Position numbers and translations under genes: made by a program
Source of the DNA: Monodelphis domestica
Lineage: Eukaryota > Chordata > Mammalia > Didelphimorphia > Didelphidae
Direction: 5' to 3'
Assembly (NCBI RefSeq): GCF_027887165.1
Contig: NC_077234.1
Span: 250,452,158-250,516,157, forward strand
Length of the DNA stretch: 64,000 bases
Shown here: positions 35,218 through 46,735 of the stretch, piece after piece
Position numbering within the stretch: position 1 is the stretch's first letter
Layout of the letters: every line of letters begins with the position of its first letter
The notes under the pieces: generated by a model
The model's input: the letters and a program-made list of their open reading frames with translations, nothing else
Told to the model about the DNA's origin: nothing
The model's database searches: none

Positions 35218-36925
35218 AGTGTTTCATCCTAAAATCACAGGAAACTGACCATTTCAGTGATGCAATTTGGAATTGTTAATCACATGATGGAATGAGGATG
35301 AATTAAGGAGGAGATACATACAAGATTCCTTTATTTTTTGCTCTCTTTTTGTCTTCTATCACTTTCTGGTGGAAGAACTCCTGGATTCCTTAAAACTGAC
35401 TGATGACATATCTGACTATAGTTTTCATTTTCAATGGGATTACCTTTTAGATTCTTGTTTAACTTCTCTTCAGTGTTGCAATTGTTTATAAAAAGGATTA
35501 TACAAATGGAGCCGTCGATTGCCAATGTGATCAGACCAAGTCATTTGTCGCAAAGAACCAAGCAACATTCCCTGGTCAGAAGAATGGCCAAAAAAAAAAA
35601 AGACACACATCTATTCAAACATATACCTGTAGGGCAGGAGATAACAGCTCAAAAACTGGAAGTACCAAGGCATTATAATAAAGGTTAATAATGAGAAGTA
35701 TTATTTTTCCAACTTGTGAAGGAATATTTTCTTTGTGTATCTGAGTCTGTATCCTGAGCCCTGGAGGGAGCAGGAGCTCTCTTTATTGTGAGTCTGTATC
35801 CCTAGCATTCAGCATTATTCTTGGTTCAGAGGAAGGACATAACATTTGCTTTCATCAATTAATTCATGATCTTTAGACATAAAAGATAGAATAGAAATGG
35901 TGAACAAGTGGGAAGTCCAAGGTAAATGAGGTTATATTAGTGGAGATCATAGTTTCCCTCACTGATGTCAAACCATTAGACCTGTGCAAATTGCATGCCA
36001 GTGTAATGAAAGATAAGATGGATATTTTGTGAAAAGTCATGGCAAACAGGAGAGTTGCCATTTAACTAGAAATGGGAAAATGTTTCAATATTCCAAAAAA
36101 GGCTAAATTCTTCCAGGAAAATTTCTAAAACTAATTGTAAAAGAAATGGTTTGCAAGTACTAAAAAAAGAAAATCAAGACCTTTGATGTGACAGAAGAGT
36201 TCCATGTATTTGATAGAAGAAGGAAACGGGAATACAACTTGGTGGACTTTCCCATGATCTTTCTGGATTTGGGCTGAGACCTTATATACACAAGTACCTA
36301 TAGCAGTTCTTGTTTTTGGCTTTGGAATCAAAGTATATATCAAAACAGACGGTAGTATCACTGGGAAGAAGAAAGAAGAAAAAATACGAAGGGATTGCAG
36401 AGACAATGGTCTGCTTAACTGGTGTTTTTGACTTTTTCTTATGGAAAACGGTAGGTGACACATTGTCAGAAATGAGTTGTGTGCTTAAAAATGATTATCG
36501 ACACTTCCTGGGGTCTTTTGCTTTTTCACCCCAATGATTTCATGCAACATTTACTGGTTTGCGAATGATAGATTTGCCAAAGTGTTGTCCATTTTAGTCT
36601 AGGTCCTCAGTACTCTGGAAATCAAACTGAGTTTTTATGTTCCTTTATTCACTAAAAGGAACACAAGTTCAGTTCTTGATCTGATGTATTCATCCTACAA
36701 TATGAATAACTAAATGTTCTTCTCTCCTTAAGAGTTGTAGACTTTGATAGGAGAGAGCATTTCACCTTTCATTCAGTTACAGATTGTGTTTGTCATCATG
36801 CAGTGCATTACTTTAAAATACATATAAAATTCACATTAAACTATTTTTATCTTTCTACTAATATATTTGAAATGAATAGCAGCAGAATCTTTATTCCAAA
36901 AACATAATTCCTTTGCATTTTAGAA
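35218..36925. other. No gene seen; possible L2 scrap at 35735-35875
   Basis: 'gagccctggagggagcagga' and 'gtatccctagcattcagc' near 35755-35815 resemble the L2 tail words, weakly. Nothing else nameable. Confidence 0.4.
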
Positions 36926-37042
36926 GACCTGGAGGGTGTAGACTGTGTTTTTCCTTTAAAAAATATCCCCCACAAATAGCACAGTATCTAATATATACTA
37001 AGCACTTAATGTAAGTTTGTTGACTGACTTACATATATTTCT
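36925..37042 (+). mobile_element. L2/MIR3-like 3' end
   Basis: 'acaaatagcacagtatctaa', '..actaagcacttaatgt' and 'aagtttgttgactgactt' in order. Confidence 0.65.
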
Positions 37043-37124
37043 TTTCCAGAAACAAGTACCTTGGAACTATAGTTATTCAGATTTCTTCAATTATAAAATA
37101 AATAGAATTCTTCAGAAATGATAA

Positions 37125-37345
37125 TGAACATGATAATTTACAGTATGGCACCCTCACACATATTATTTCATTTGTTCCTATTAATTCTTGAGAGATAGAT
37201 AATACAAGTGTTATAACCTCCATTTTGTTTGTTTATGAGAGTTTAGGATGGGTAACTTGTAAAAAACAATGGATCTGGTCGGTTATAAAGCCAAGACAAA
37301 ATTCCAGTTCTCCTGATTTCAAATTCAGAATTCCTGCTACTTTTG
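37125..37345 (+). mobile_element. MIR/THER1 SINE, diverged
   Basis: 'cacacatattatttcatttg', '..ttataacctccattttg' and 'ccagttctcctgatttcaaa' follow the MIR order, with a heavily mutated core. Confidence 0.6.
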
Positions 37346-37439
37346 GTTCACTCCTTTACTTCTGTCTTGGTGTATGACCTGGGATGAATCATTTAAGCTA
37401 TATTCTTATGATGCTAAAATACTTAAGCAAACCAGTCTA

Positions 37440-37625
37440 TTCAGTCACTTGATGGGAAGAATGGAAGACCATTAAGAGGTCATCAAATCCAACCCCCTTG
37501 TTTTATAAATGAGAAACCTAATATCTGCATAGAAGTAACAACCAAGGTGACTCTGTCTCGAGCCAGTACGGGAATCTAGGACTATGGTTATAAATCATTC
37601 TACACTCTTTCCATTACATCTTTGG
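37440..37625 (+). mobile_element. MIR SINE
   Basis: 'attaagaggtcatcaaatcc', 'aacccccttgttttataaat' and 'gagaaacctaatatctgcat' match the MIR head and start of the core. Confidence 0.65.
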
Positions 37626-37791
37626 TACAGTCAGGATAACTGGATGATTGGTTAGATTCACTGAATTGACTGAAAAACCTGAAAAAAACTCAGCAGAGTT
37701 GTTTATCCAAATATGCCAATGCACTCACATAAAAAGTGGTAAATTCCAATGATTATCCATCTGTCAGTTTCACAAAATCAAATGTGTAAAC

Positions 37792-38050
37792 ATGTGGAAT
37801 GGGCAGCTAAGTGGCAGAGTGGATATAGTACTGGACCTAGAGTTAGCAAGATGCATCATCATGAGTTCAGACTTGGTTTTAGACAGTAGCTGTGTGACCC
37901 CAGGCAAGTCACTTATTTGCCTCAGTTACCACATCTGTAAAATGAACTGGAGAAGGAACCAGCAAACCACTCAAGTATCTTTGTTAAGAAAACCCCAAAT
38001 GGAGTCATGAAGAGTGGGATATAGTTGAAAATGACTGAACAATAAAGACA
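37792..38050 (+). mobile_element. MON1/WSINE-type CORE-SINE, near complete
   Basis: Head 'gggcagctaagtggcagagt', then 'gtgtgaccccaggcaagtca', 'cctcagttaccacatctgta', 'atgaactggagaaggaacc', 'aaaaccccaaatggagtcat' and the end 'atgactgaacaataaagac'. The same family as 17300-17532, opposite strand. Confidence 0.92.
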
Positions 38051-38349
38051 TTTGGAAGCATGTGTATATTTGAATGTTTTTTTTTCTTGCTTTATTTCTG
38101 GATATCCCTAATGATATAATCTTTATCTCTGAAATGATGATGTTAAATTATGTTCAAAAAAAGGAAGACAACAATACTTATCTTCAGTAATTGCTGAATA
38201 AATATGATTAAATCATTGACTAGGTTTCAGTAATAATTTTGTTGTTTCTCTTTGGTTTAAAAAACAAACAAATGTGAATATATCACAGCATATTTATTAT
38301 AAGTACATTGTAAGGATAATTTTATAGTTGTGACTTAATATCTAAATTA

Positions 38350-39050
38350 ATTATTGGTTGCCATGGAATATCCCAAATAAAATACCCAAGTCAGCTGGAA
38401 ATTATGGTGATTTTAATTAATAGAGAGAGAAGAGATTAAGGAGAAGAGAGAGGGAGAGGAAAGAGTTAATTTAAACTGCTCTGGCTCAGGTTGAGCCAGG
38501 CAGGAGTTAAAGGCCTTGGACAAAGGGGCCTCCACTGAGCTCAACGGAAAAGGAAGCCAGTCTTATCACTCACTATGAGACTGTCATAAGGAAGCTGTCT
38601 GAGGGAGCTCCTTCAGGCTCGAGTTCAAGGATTGAACTGGTGCCCAGGCTGCTCACAACAAGTGATCAGCCAGATCCACCTCTCTGGGGAAAAAGAGTGA
38701 AGAGAGGAAGTGAAGCACCCTATACAGATGGTTTTACGCCACTTTCCTATGCCTTATCTGTACCAATGGTAGCTTAGCTTGACTTAGGACAGCCCAGGGA
38801 TCTGTCAGCTATTTCTGCACATGTCTATCAAAGGCCATTCTCCTAGATACTTAATCCTTAAGTATGGGTGCAGACATCCCTGACTTTGTTAGACTAAGTG
38901 GGGCGGAGCAATGTAAAGTTCCCAAGACATTCCTGATTCTGTTAGACCAAGTATCTACATTGTTACAATCAGGAAATAGCTAAATCAAATCTTTTAAAGT
39001 ATAGTCTGAGTAGGGTGGAATAGTTTAAAAGTCCACAACATGGCAGATTC
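38350..39050 (+). mobile_element. LTR-like element, second copy (short purine tract)
   Basis: Aligns in order with 28515-29560, including 'cccaagtcagc', a purine tract (38422-38465), 'tatcactcac', 'accaatggtagct', 'tgcacatgtctatcaaagg' and 'ccaagtatct'. It carries a short purine-rich tract where the first copy has ~270 bases of GA. No coding content. Confidence 0.55.
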
Positions 39051-39242
39051 ATTTTATTCACTCAATATACATATTTTTGGAGTATCTACTACCTCACTAA
39101 CAATAACTGCCTTTTGCTTACTTAATGTTTGGTAGTAGAAAAGACTTCTATTCTTTGATAAACAAGGAGAATTCAAAAGGGCAGTGCATCACCCTATTTG
39201 GAGTGGTATTTTGAGTCACAGGACTTGAGTCTAAATCCATCC

Positions 39243-39447
39243 TTTAGAGGGCAGCTAGGTGGCTCAATGGATTGAGAGTCAGGTCCTGAAATGGGAGGTC
39301 CTGAGTTCAAATCTGACCTCAGATACTTCCTAGCTGTGAGATCCTGGGCAAGTCACTTAACTCCCATTGCCTAGCCCTTAATACTCTTCTGCCTTGGAAC
39401 CAATACATAGTATTGATTCCAAGTTGGAAGGTAAGGGTTTAAAAAAA
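39243..39447 (+). mobile_element. MAR1-type SINE
   Basis: 'agagggcagctaggtggctc', 'gggaggtcctgagttc', 'cctgggcaagtcacttaact', 'ctgccttggaaccaatacat' and 'aagggtttaaaaaaatag'. Same family and strand as 35018-35217. Confidence 0.92.
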
Positions 39448-39469
39448 TAGTAAATCCATCCTTAACTTA

Positions 39470-40300
39470 CCATTTACTGCCTTTGTGACCTTGGGGGAAA
39501 TCATTCAATAGCTCTGTAACAGAGGCTGGCACATAAGAAAAGTGCCAGTCTGAAGAGTGTGTGGAACTGATCACCTCAATGGGGGAGTGGCCCCAGGAGA
39601 TGGGAATCTTGAGGAGCAGAAGATTCTGGCTGGAAGAGCAGTTGGTCTCTCAGTTGGGAGAAGCAGAAGGGAGAAGGTTCTCCTGAGGGTTACCCACTTT
39701 TTCCTGCTTGTGACTGGAAATCCTTCCCTCCAACATTTCCCAATTGAAAAAGACTATTGAAGAGAAACCTGAGAAAGGCATTTTAAATCTCTGTCAAACT
39801 TTTCCTCAGCTCCTGTTGCCCTGGGTCTGAACTGTGGCTGAGGGGCCAAACCCAGGGTCAGCCAACCTGACCTCAGGGGGCTTATGCTGCAAAGACTGAG
39901 TTCCCCCCCAAACTTGAGGAGGGAGGAAAAAGGGTTTTAGATAGAGACAGGGACCCCCTTTTCCCCAGTTTTCTTTCCCATTCTTTCCCTACCAGTAATT
40001 GAGTTAATTTGACATTAAAATAGTTATCTTTTCCCCAAGCTGTGAATCACGTGTGAGTGAACAGATCAAGGGGAGACCCTTTGGTATTGAGTAGTGGAGG
40101 GGGGACAAGAGAAAAATCTGAGAAAGCAGCCATAGTTAAGAAGGGAAGGCAGAAGGGGGAAAATCTTCAAAACCCCTTCTCCTCTCTCTGAGCCAACCCT
40201 AAACATTAGCTGTCCTCTCCTAGATCCTGTTCCCTTTAACATCCCCAAACATTTTCTCCATTACATCTGATGTCTCCCCTGAACCCCACTTTGAGAAGGG
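39470..40300 (+). mobile_element. Possible LTR-like segment
   Basis: GC-richer than its flanks, with G- and C-run patches, then 'gacattaaaatagttatctt', 'ttccccaagctgtgaatcac' and 'gtgtgagtgaacagatc' near 40010-40065. This order recalls the end of marsupial endogenous retroviral LTRs. There are no coding remains, no paired copy and no target-site duplication, so it is tentative. Confidence 0.3.
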
Positions 40301-41889
40301 AAGTCTCCACTCTCTTCTCCTCTCTCTCATTTCAATACATGACTCAGATTCTTCACATGTAAAACTGAGGAGGATGGGAAATCTCTAAAATCCTAAAATT
40401 TAGTCCTACATCTGAGATCCAATGACTACATAATCTCTACTAAACTTTATAGCTTATTATGGAGATGGGATTTATATTCTAAAATGTCTACAGATCCTCT
40501 TCTTTTTCACTTCCAACATCCTAGAACTTGAAACTGGAAGATCTGCTGCACATCTGACTTCTTGGGAATTGGAATTGGTAATTAGGATAACTTGGCCTAA
40601 CTGCCTTTAGAGAAGATGGAGTACAGTAGAAACAATATCCTAATCTTCTTTCCTATGCAAGTTAGGTTAGTTTTCCTTAAAATGTATTGAAATCAGCCTG
40701 AAGAATTGATTGACTCCAGGGAATAATGGCCAGACTGTTGATCTGACTTCCTGGTTAACTAAATACAAAATCTATCAATACAAATTTATTAAACACCCAT
40801 TGTGTTGCATTGTGGTAAATACTCAATCACTTAACAATTAAGAAAAGGAACTTTCCTTAGCATTAGCAGAAGAATACTTTTTTAAAGCTAGGTATTTTAG
40901 ACACTTTAAGTTGATTCAGCAGAGTGAAGGTCTCTTGACCAAATTTCCTATCATTTTCCACCAATCTGGAATCTGGAGCTGCTGGTGGCTAGTTTCTTCT
41001 CAGTAAATCAACAAGTAATGCTTGTTAGTCTAAGTCTAAGCCTTTACTCCTCAGAGACAAAAAAAATCTTAAAATGATTTCAGAACCTTTTAAGGAAAAA
41101 CTAGCCTAACTTGCATGGGGGGAAAGAGTTAGATATACTATCTACCACATGGAAGATGGAGAAGTTATCAAAGAGTAGGAGTCTTTTCTACTCTCCAAAC
41201 TTTTAAGGACTAGTGGAAGGCATTTATTTATTATTAGAGTTAGTGAGAAACTAACTCTAATCCCCATTCCCATCTGACCATAATGTCAGATAAAAGGAGA
41301 CGCAAGTAGCAGTAACTTAATATAAGCCTGCTTGGGTTGGAAATAGAGATTCATTTGCTATGATGAAAGAAGGGTTTCCTATAACAATCTCTCCAGAAGC
41401 TTAATATTTGAAATTACTGTGATTAGCTACAACATAAGGTATAAAAATGTGGAGAAGGACTTGTAATACATGAAGGGAAATATGGACCTGTATCAAAAGG
41501 TCAAAGAATGGAAGAAGGTTACACAGAGGAGAAAAGAAAGGTTGCTTAAAAAGGTGAGTGAAAAAAAAAAGTTTGAAATTATTTCAGAAGGGAAGGGAAC
41601 TAAATACCCTTGAGCTAATTGCTCTCCAAATATTCACAGGTACTTCCACAGTTAGCAGCATTGGGGAAGACAATATAAAAACAATCTATTTACAGGATAA
41701 ATTGGAGCTAGTCAATCAACTTCAGTGGGCTAGAGGAACAAGATAAAAGAAGTCTTAGTTACTCATTGTTGGGGAGTGTTGATCTGTATTTGTTGAATTG
41801 ATAACAGTAAAGAGATCTTTTGTTTTCCTGGGGCCTGTGTCCAAGAAGAAAAAGAATAATCCTGAAGTCTCAAATTTGATGACTATGGC
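40301..41889. other. No gene or nameable repeat seen
   Basis: Low-copy-looking AT-rich sequence. A perfect hairpin with an 11-base stem and 7-base loop is at 41233-41261. Confidence 0.5.
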
Positions 41890-42075
41890 ATACTTCTGGT
41901 AATTCATAGATGTATGGAAGACAGTTCCAGGAATCAGAAAGCATTGCTATTGGGTAATTCTCCAAGACTATTCTACAAGTCACAGAGAAAGGTGCTGAAT
42001 TTCACTAGTAGAGGGGGTTTCCTCATTCAGGGAGTTCTCTATCTTATATCTTATTCTCCTTACTGGGGGAGAAAT
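41890..42075 (+). mobile_element. THER1-type SINE, 3' part
   Basis: 'cacagagaaaggtgctgaat', 'ttcactagtagagggggttt' and 'cctcattcagggagttctct' are the typical THER1 tail block. Confidence 0.7.
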
Positions 42076-42104
42076 AACTAGAATTTATAAGGCACAAGAG
42101 CCAT

Positions 42105-42930
42105 CCATGTCACAGTCATTATTTTTTAAATTTTAATATTTTAGGTCAAAGATCTTCCCTCCCTCTATCTCCTCCCTATCCATTGAGAAGATGCATCTAT
42201 TGTATATATGCAGTCATAAAATCATATTTCCACATTAGCCATATTGTAAAAGAAAATATGCTTCAATGTGTGCCCAGAGTTCATCATTTCTCTCTCTGGA
42301 AATGGATGGTATTTATCATAATAAGACCTTTGGAATTTTCTTACATCATTATATTGAGCAGAGTAGCTAAGTTTTTCCCAGTTAATTGTCATTACAATAT
42401 TGCTGTAATTGTGTACAATATTTCCTAATTCCAGGTTTCTTCTGAAACCATCCACTTCATCATTTCTTACACCAAAATATCATTCTATCACAGTCATATA
42501 CTACAACTTGTCCAGCTATTCCCCAGTTCCCAATTTTTTGCCACCACAAAAAGAACTGTTATAAATATTATCATACACATGAGTCTTTTCCTTTTTCCTT
42601 TGATCTCTTTAGAGTACAAATATAGTACTGATATTACTGGGTCAGAAGTTAGGCACAGTTTTATTATCCTTTGGGTGTGATTCCAAATTGCTCTCTAGAA
42701 TATCAGTTCACAGCTCTACCAACAGTGTATTAATGTCCCCATTTTTCCACATGCCCTTTTGCAATTATCATATTATTTTTTCTGTCATGTTAGTCAATCT
42801 ATTGGGTGTGAGATGGTACCTTTGAGTTGCTTCTGTTTGCATTTCTCTAATGCCTATCAGTGATTTAGAAATTTTATGACTTTTTTATAGCTTTGGTTTC
42901 TTCTTAAAACTGCCTAATATTCCAAATCAT
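42105..42930 (-). mobile_element. L1 3' end fragment
   Basis: Minus-strand L1 3' UTR and ORF2 end. 'cagctattccccagttccca', 'ttttgccaccacaaaaagaa', 'ctgggtcagaagttaggcac' and 'gggtgtgagatggtaccttt' match, as reverse complement, the corresponding part of L1-A (11180-11560). It appears to belong to an older subfamily than L1-D. Confidence 0.9.
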
Positions 42931-43370
42931 TCTCAGAACTGTGAGCAAATTCTTCTGTCTCTAAACACAGATCCCAGAATGCTATTCAGTTCTCAAAGGT
43001 TTATTTTATTTATAGAAATAAGAGCCAATGCCAGAACATGAAGATGGGATTTGTAATATTTATATATGAAGAATAGTTTTTTTTCCTTAGATAAAGGGTG
43101 AATAGGATTAACTTATGACAAGGGAGTGGAAAAAGCTTTAAATGCCTAACAGAAGACAATTACTTAGAAAATTAAGGGGGAAAAGTGACCAATGAATGGT
43201 GATATTATTCCAGAAAATTATCTATAGTTGGGATGGATATCAAAATATTTTAAGAGTCTAAAAATCAAAGTGGAATCCCAGAAGGGGTGTAGATTTTGTT
43301 TTCCTACTTATTTCTGGATAATCTCAATTGATAATTGAAGATCAATTTCATTTTGTGGCTTAAAACTTCA
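42931..43370. other. No gene seen
   Basis: AT-rich, no recognised repeat or coding frame. Confidence 0.5.
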
Positions 43371-44270
43371 TCTTCAAGACATTATTTTCAGTAAGACCAA
43401 GAGAGTGAAGTAAGAAACACTTGAAGGTTGCCAAACACCCTCCAAGTGAACAGAGAAGAAGAAAAACACATCAAAATGAATACTGGAGCAGAAGAACCAA
43501 CAAAAAGAGGCGAAGCAGTGCTCCAGCCTGGACGGCATGGAGAGATGGCAAGGGGGACTCCTCTCCCTGGGTATGAAGAGACAGCACTGAATAAGCCTTG
43601 GTGGAATTCTGATGCAATATAGTTCAGGTTGCAGGGGAAAGAACACAGCCAACTTGGTCTAGCCCAAGCAGGGTAAAAATGGAAACCAATGCAATAGGGA
43701 ATAGACAATCGGAGAAGGAACTTGGCCCAACAAGATCTAGCATTGGAAGGATTGGGAAGAACCCAATTAGAATCAAATTCTACAAAGCTTCACACATCAG
43801 GTCAATCAGGCTGCTAGCAGTGCAGAGTGCTCAGTGAGTGCTCTGAGACCCAGATAGCTGAGCTGATCCCAGGCTTGGGATAAGTGTGAGACACTTTACC
43901 CTTTACCCCAGAACAGAGCTAAGCTTCAGCACAGAGACAAAATCAGGGGAAAATAACCACAAAGTGAACTAAACATAGAGAAAAAGCCTGATATGAGAAA
44001 AATATTTCAGCAAGAAAGAGACCATTAAAATACAAGCTCAGAAGAGAATAACAATACAAAACTGAAAATGTGTGAAATCTCCAAAGAAAATGTGTAAGGA
44101 TGTCAAGCCTAAAATGATCCCCTGGAGATGCTCCAAAAAGGGTAGAAAAACTATTCATAAAAAACTTAGAAGAACAATTAGAAAAGAAAATGATAGAAGA
44201 AATCAACAGTTTAGAACAAAAACTTACTGAAGAAAACAGTCCCTAAAAAAGAAATACTCTGCCTCAAATA
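43371..44270 (+). mobile_element. L1 5' UTR and start of ORF1, decayed
   Basis: GC-richer L1 5' UTR-like sequence to about 43900. It is followed by the A-rich, lysine/glutamate-rich N-terminal ORF1 remnant (for example 'RKTIHKKLRRTIRKEND' read around 44140-44200). It is the only plus-strand L1 among the minus-strand ones of the right third. It lacks ORF2. Confidence 0.65.
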
Positions 44271-45285
44271 GGGAATTTCTTTTTTAAAACCTTTCAGAAC
44301 TGCCTTTCTTATTCTAGCTAAATATAGCTACTGAATTATTTCATGCCAAAACCCATCAAGAATTCTTATAGATGAAACCAAAGAAAAATGCAAAATGCTC
44401 AGGAGTCAATATGTAGATGGAACTGCCTTTGGGAGCCAGCCTAATGCGATTTCTAATGCTTCCAGCAATGAAGATTGCCCACTGGTAAAGTTAGACTGGG
44501 GCCATATTCCTTGGAGGCTAGCCAGAAAAGTCACTGCTCTGTTATAGACAGTGGTAGACCGTTTGCTAAACTTAAGTGCTCCCATAAAAGAGAAGGATAA
44601 CAGTACTCTGTGTTCAGGCATTTCAGGACCCCAAATTCAAGAAAGATAAGATGGCCCAGGAGAAAAGCGCCCCAGCAAAAGTGAATGGAAATCGTCTGGA
44701 ATAATAAGTAAGTATAATCCAATGAGAGATCTTAATGACTGACTAGCTAGATGATGTAATTTTCTGAAAGGGAAACAAAAGTGCCTGAGGAATTGTACAG
44801 TAGTGGGATATGTCCCAAGGCTCACAGAGGTTGGCTAAAACCATGGATATAAATGAACACCTTCTGAGTCCATATATAATGTGATTTTCTCATATCTATA
44901 TATATTCAAAAGCAAGTCAAGACATTAACCTGTGATGTCACTGATCCTCTGTGAAAATAAAATAAAAACCCCAACTCTGTCTCTCCATTTTAACCTTATC
45001 CTCAAGAGAGGAGACAGAGCAGTGAAAAAGCATCAAATATCCAGGGACAATGGAGCGATGAACTTAAGGACTTGTTTTTTTTATTTCCTGAAATTCTCCA
45101 GATTTTCTCTTTTTTTCTTTTTTCCACCTTTAACCACAGGTTAGTGAATCGGCAGATATGGGGTGCCCTACTGCCGTTATTTTCTTACTTATGGGTAGGT
45201 GGCATTATCAGGGAAGAAGATAAACATGCTCTAAAGAGGTGTTCCAGCCTGATTACTGTAATATGTTCACCTCTACATTTCAGGT
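44271..45285. other. Low-copy sequence with one unexplained open stretch
   Basis: On the plus strand, about 76 codons are open ending at the TAG at 44545-44547. They include the readable words 'DETKEKCKMLRSQYVDGTAF' and 'CPLVKLDWGHIPW'. Downstream the same frame reads on after the stop for some 35 codons. This could be a worn retrocopy of a host gene, but I do not recognise the protein, and chance is possible. Confidence 0.3.
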
Positions 45286-45297
45286 AACAGGTGATAT

Positions 45298-45547
45298 ATT
45301 TTTAACAAGTTTATTTAATTAGTCCATTTAGAACATTTTCCCCTGGTTGCAAGACCTTGTTCCTTCCTTCTCCTCCCTCCACCCCCTCCGGTAGCCGATG
45401 TGCAATTCCACTGGGACTTACGTGTGTCCTTGATCAGAACCTATTTCCATATTACTGATATTTGCACTGGGGTGTTGCTTAGAGTCTCCATCCCCGATCG
45501 TATCCCCCACCCCAATGTGATCAAACAGTTGTTTTTCTTCTGCGTTT
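45298..45547 (-). mobile_element. Short 5'-truncated L1 3' UTR insertion with TSD
   Basis: Only ~250 bases of L1 3' UTR, inverted ('attccactgggacttacg', 'agaacctatttccatattac', 'gatatttgcactggggtg'). It is flanked by imperfect 12-base target-site duplications AACAGGTGATAT (45286-45297) and AACAGGTGGTAT (45548-45559). This is a textbook target-primed insertion with severe 5' truncation. Confidence 0.88.
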
Positions 45548-45559
45548 AACAGGTGGTAT

Positions 45560-46064
45560 TTAAAGCATTTTCCCCAGAAAAGTTATTCTTTCTGATTCAG
45601 AATGGGAATCCTATGACTTGCTTAAACACTCAGAATGCTGTCCCATACACCTCGTGTTCCCACAGCCACCAGTGACATCCAGGTTCCTTTGGTTGCAGAG
45701 TATTTGTCTATAGCAAGGCAGGCACTTGTGGCATGGAGAAGGCACCCAACCATGCGACTTTACTGTCTGACATGTCTAGGAATGGTTGGTCTATATCCTT
45801 TAGGCAAAAAAAAATGACAAATTATTATAAAACAATAAAAATCCATCATTTGACTTATATCTAATAATGGATCGTCACAGATACTCTCTTTAGTCTTTAC
45901 GCTGTCTCTAAGATATCTAGTGGGAAGAGTGGAAGTTATACAGCAGAGGGTTACTCATCATTTTTAGCACTTTCAGACATAATGCTCTATTGCAATGTGT
46001 TAAACCAGGATTTAAAGAAAAATAAGGCACATGCAATCAAATTGTTCTGAGTGAATGTATTGAC
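45560..46064. other. No gene seen
   Basis: No nameable repeat. Slightly less AT-rich than its flanks around 45600-45780. Confidence 0.5.
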
Positions 46065-46189
46065 ATTTTAAAAATACATTTTATTTTCCCAATTACATGT
46101 AATAATAATTTTCAACATGTCTTTCCCAAAATTAAAGGATCCAAATGATCTGCCCCCTCCCTTCTCTTCCCTCTCCCAGAGATGGGAAG

Positions 46190-46735
46190 TGTAAAAATGG
46201 ACCTATAGGCAGATATCATGAATGGTTTTAGTTCACTGGATAAAGGTGGGATCCCAGTGAAATATTGGGTGGGTTATGGGGGCAGGAACTCAGTGTGAGA
46301 GAGAAAGCCTATGGGAGAGAAGAAATGGCAGCTCCTTCTCTCTCACCAAGTGCCAACAGGCTGACAGTTATCACTGGGTGCCTCTTGGGGAAATGGCTGA
46401 GGAGATGAAATGGGTCTCCCCCTAGTCAGCCCCCTTGCAGATGGCTTCAAAGCCTTTCTCTCAGAAAGGGCGCCGAAGACCAAGAGGATCCTCAGAATTT
46501 CCTCAGAACACTTTTTTTGTGCCACAAGCCCTTGCTTCTTCAACTGTCCCTCAACTGCTTTTCAGTCGTTTCCTTGAGAATTCCAAATCGCCGTGCCTCC
46601 ATCCAAACATAAGCAATTGGATTTGGGTTATAGATCTTACATGTATTAAATAAAACACAAATGGACTAAAGTGACAAGTGGCATACTTTTATTTGAATTC
46701 TTTCTTCAATAGTTCTTTCTCCGGAGATGCATAGC
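46190..46735 (+). mobile_element. Insertion in L1-E, possible solo LTR
   Basis: About 0.55 kb of GC-richer, non-L1 sequence splitting the L1-E 3' UTR. It starts near 'gtgtaaaaatggacctatag' and holds an AATAAA near 46649 with AT-rich sequence after it, which suggests an LTR. 'GAGATG' occurs at both edges (about 46180 and 46723) and may be the 6-base target-site duplication. Ends are not certain. Confidence 0.45.
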
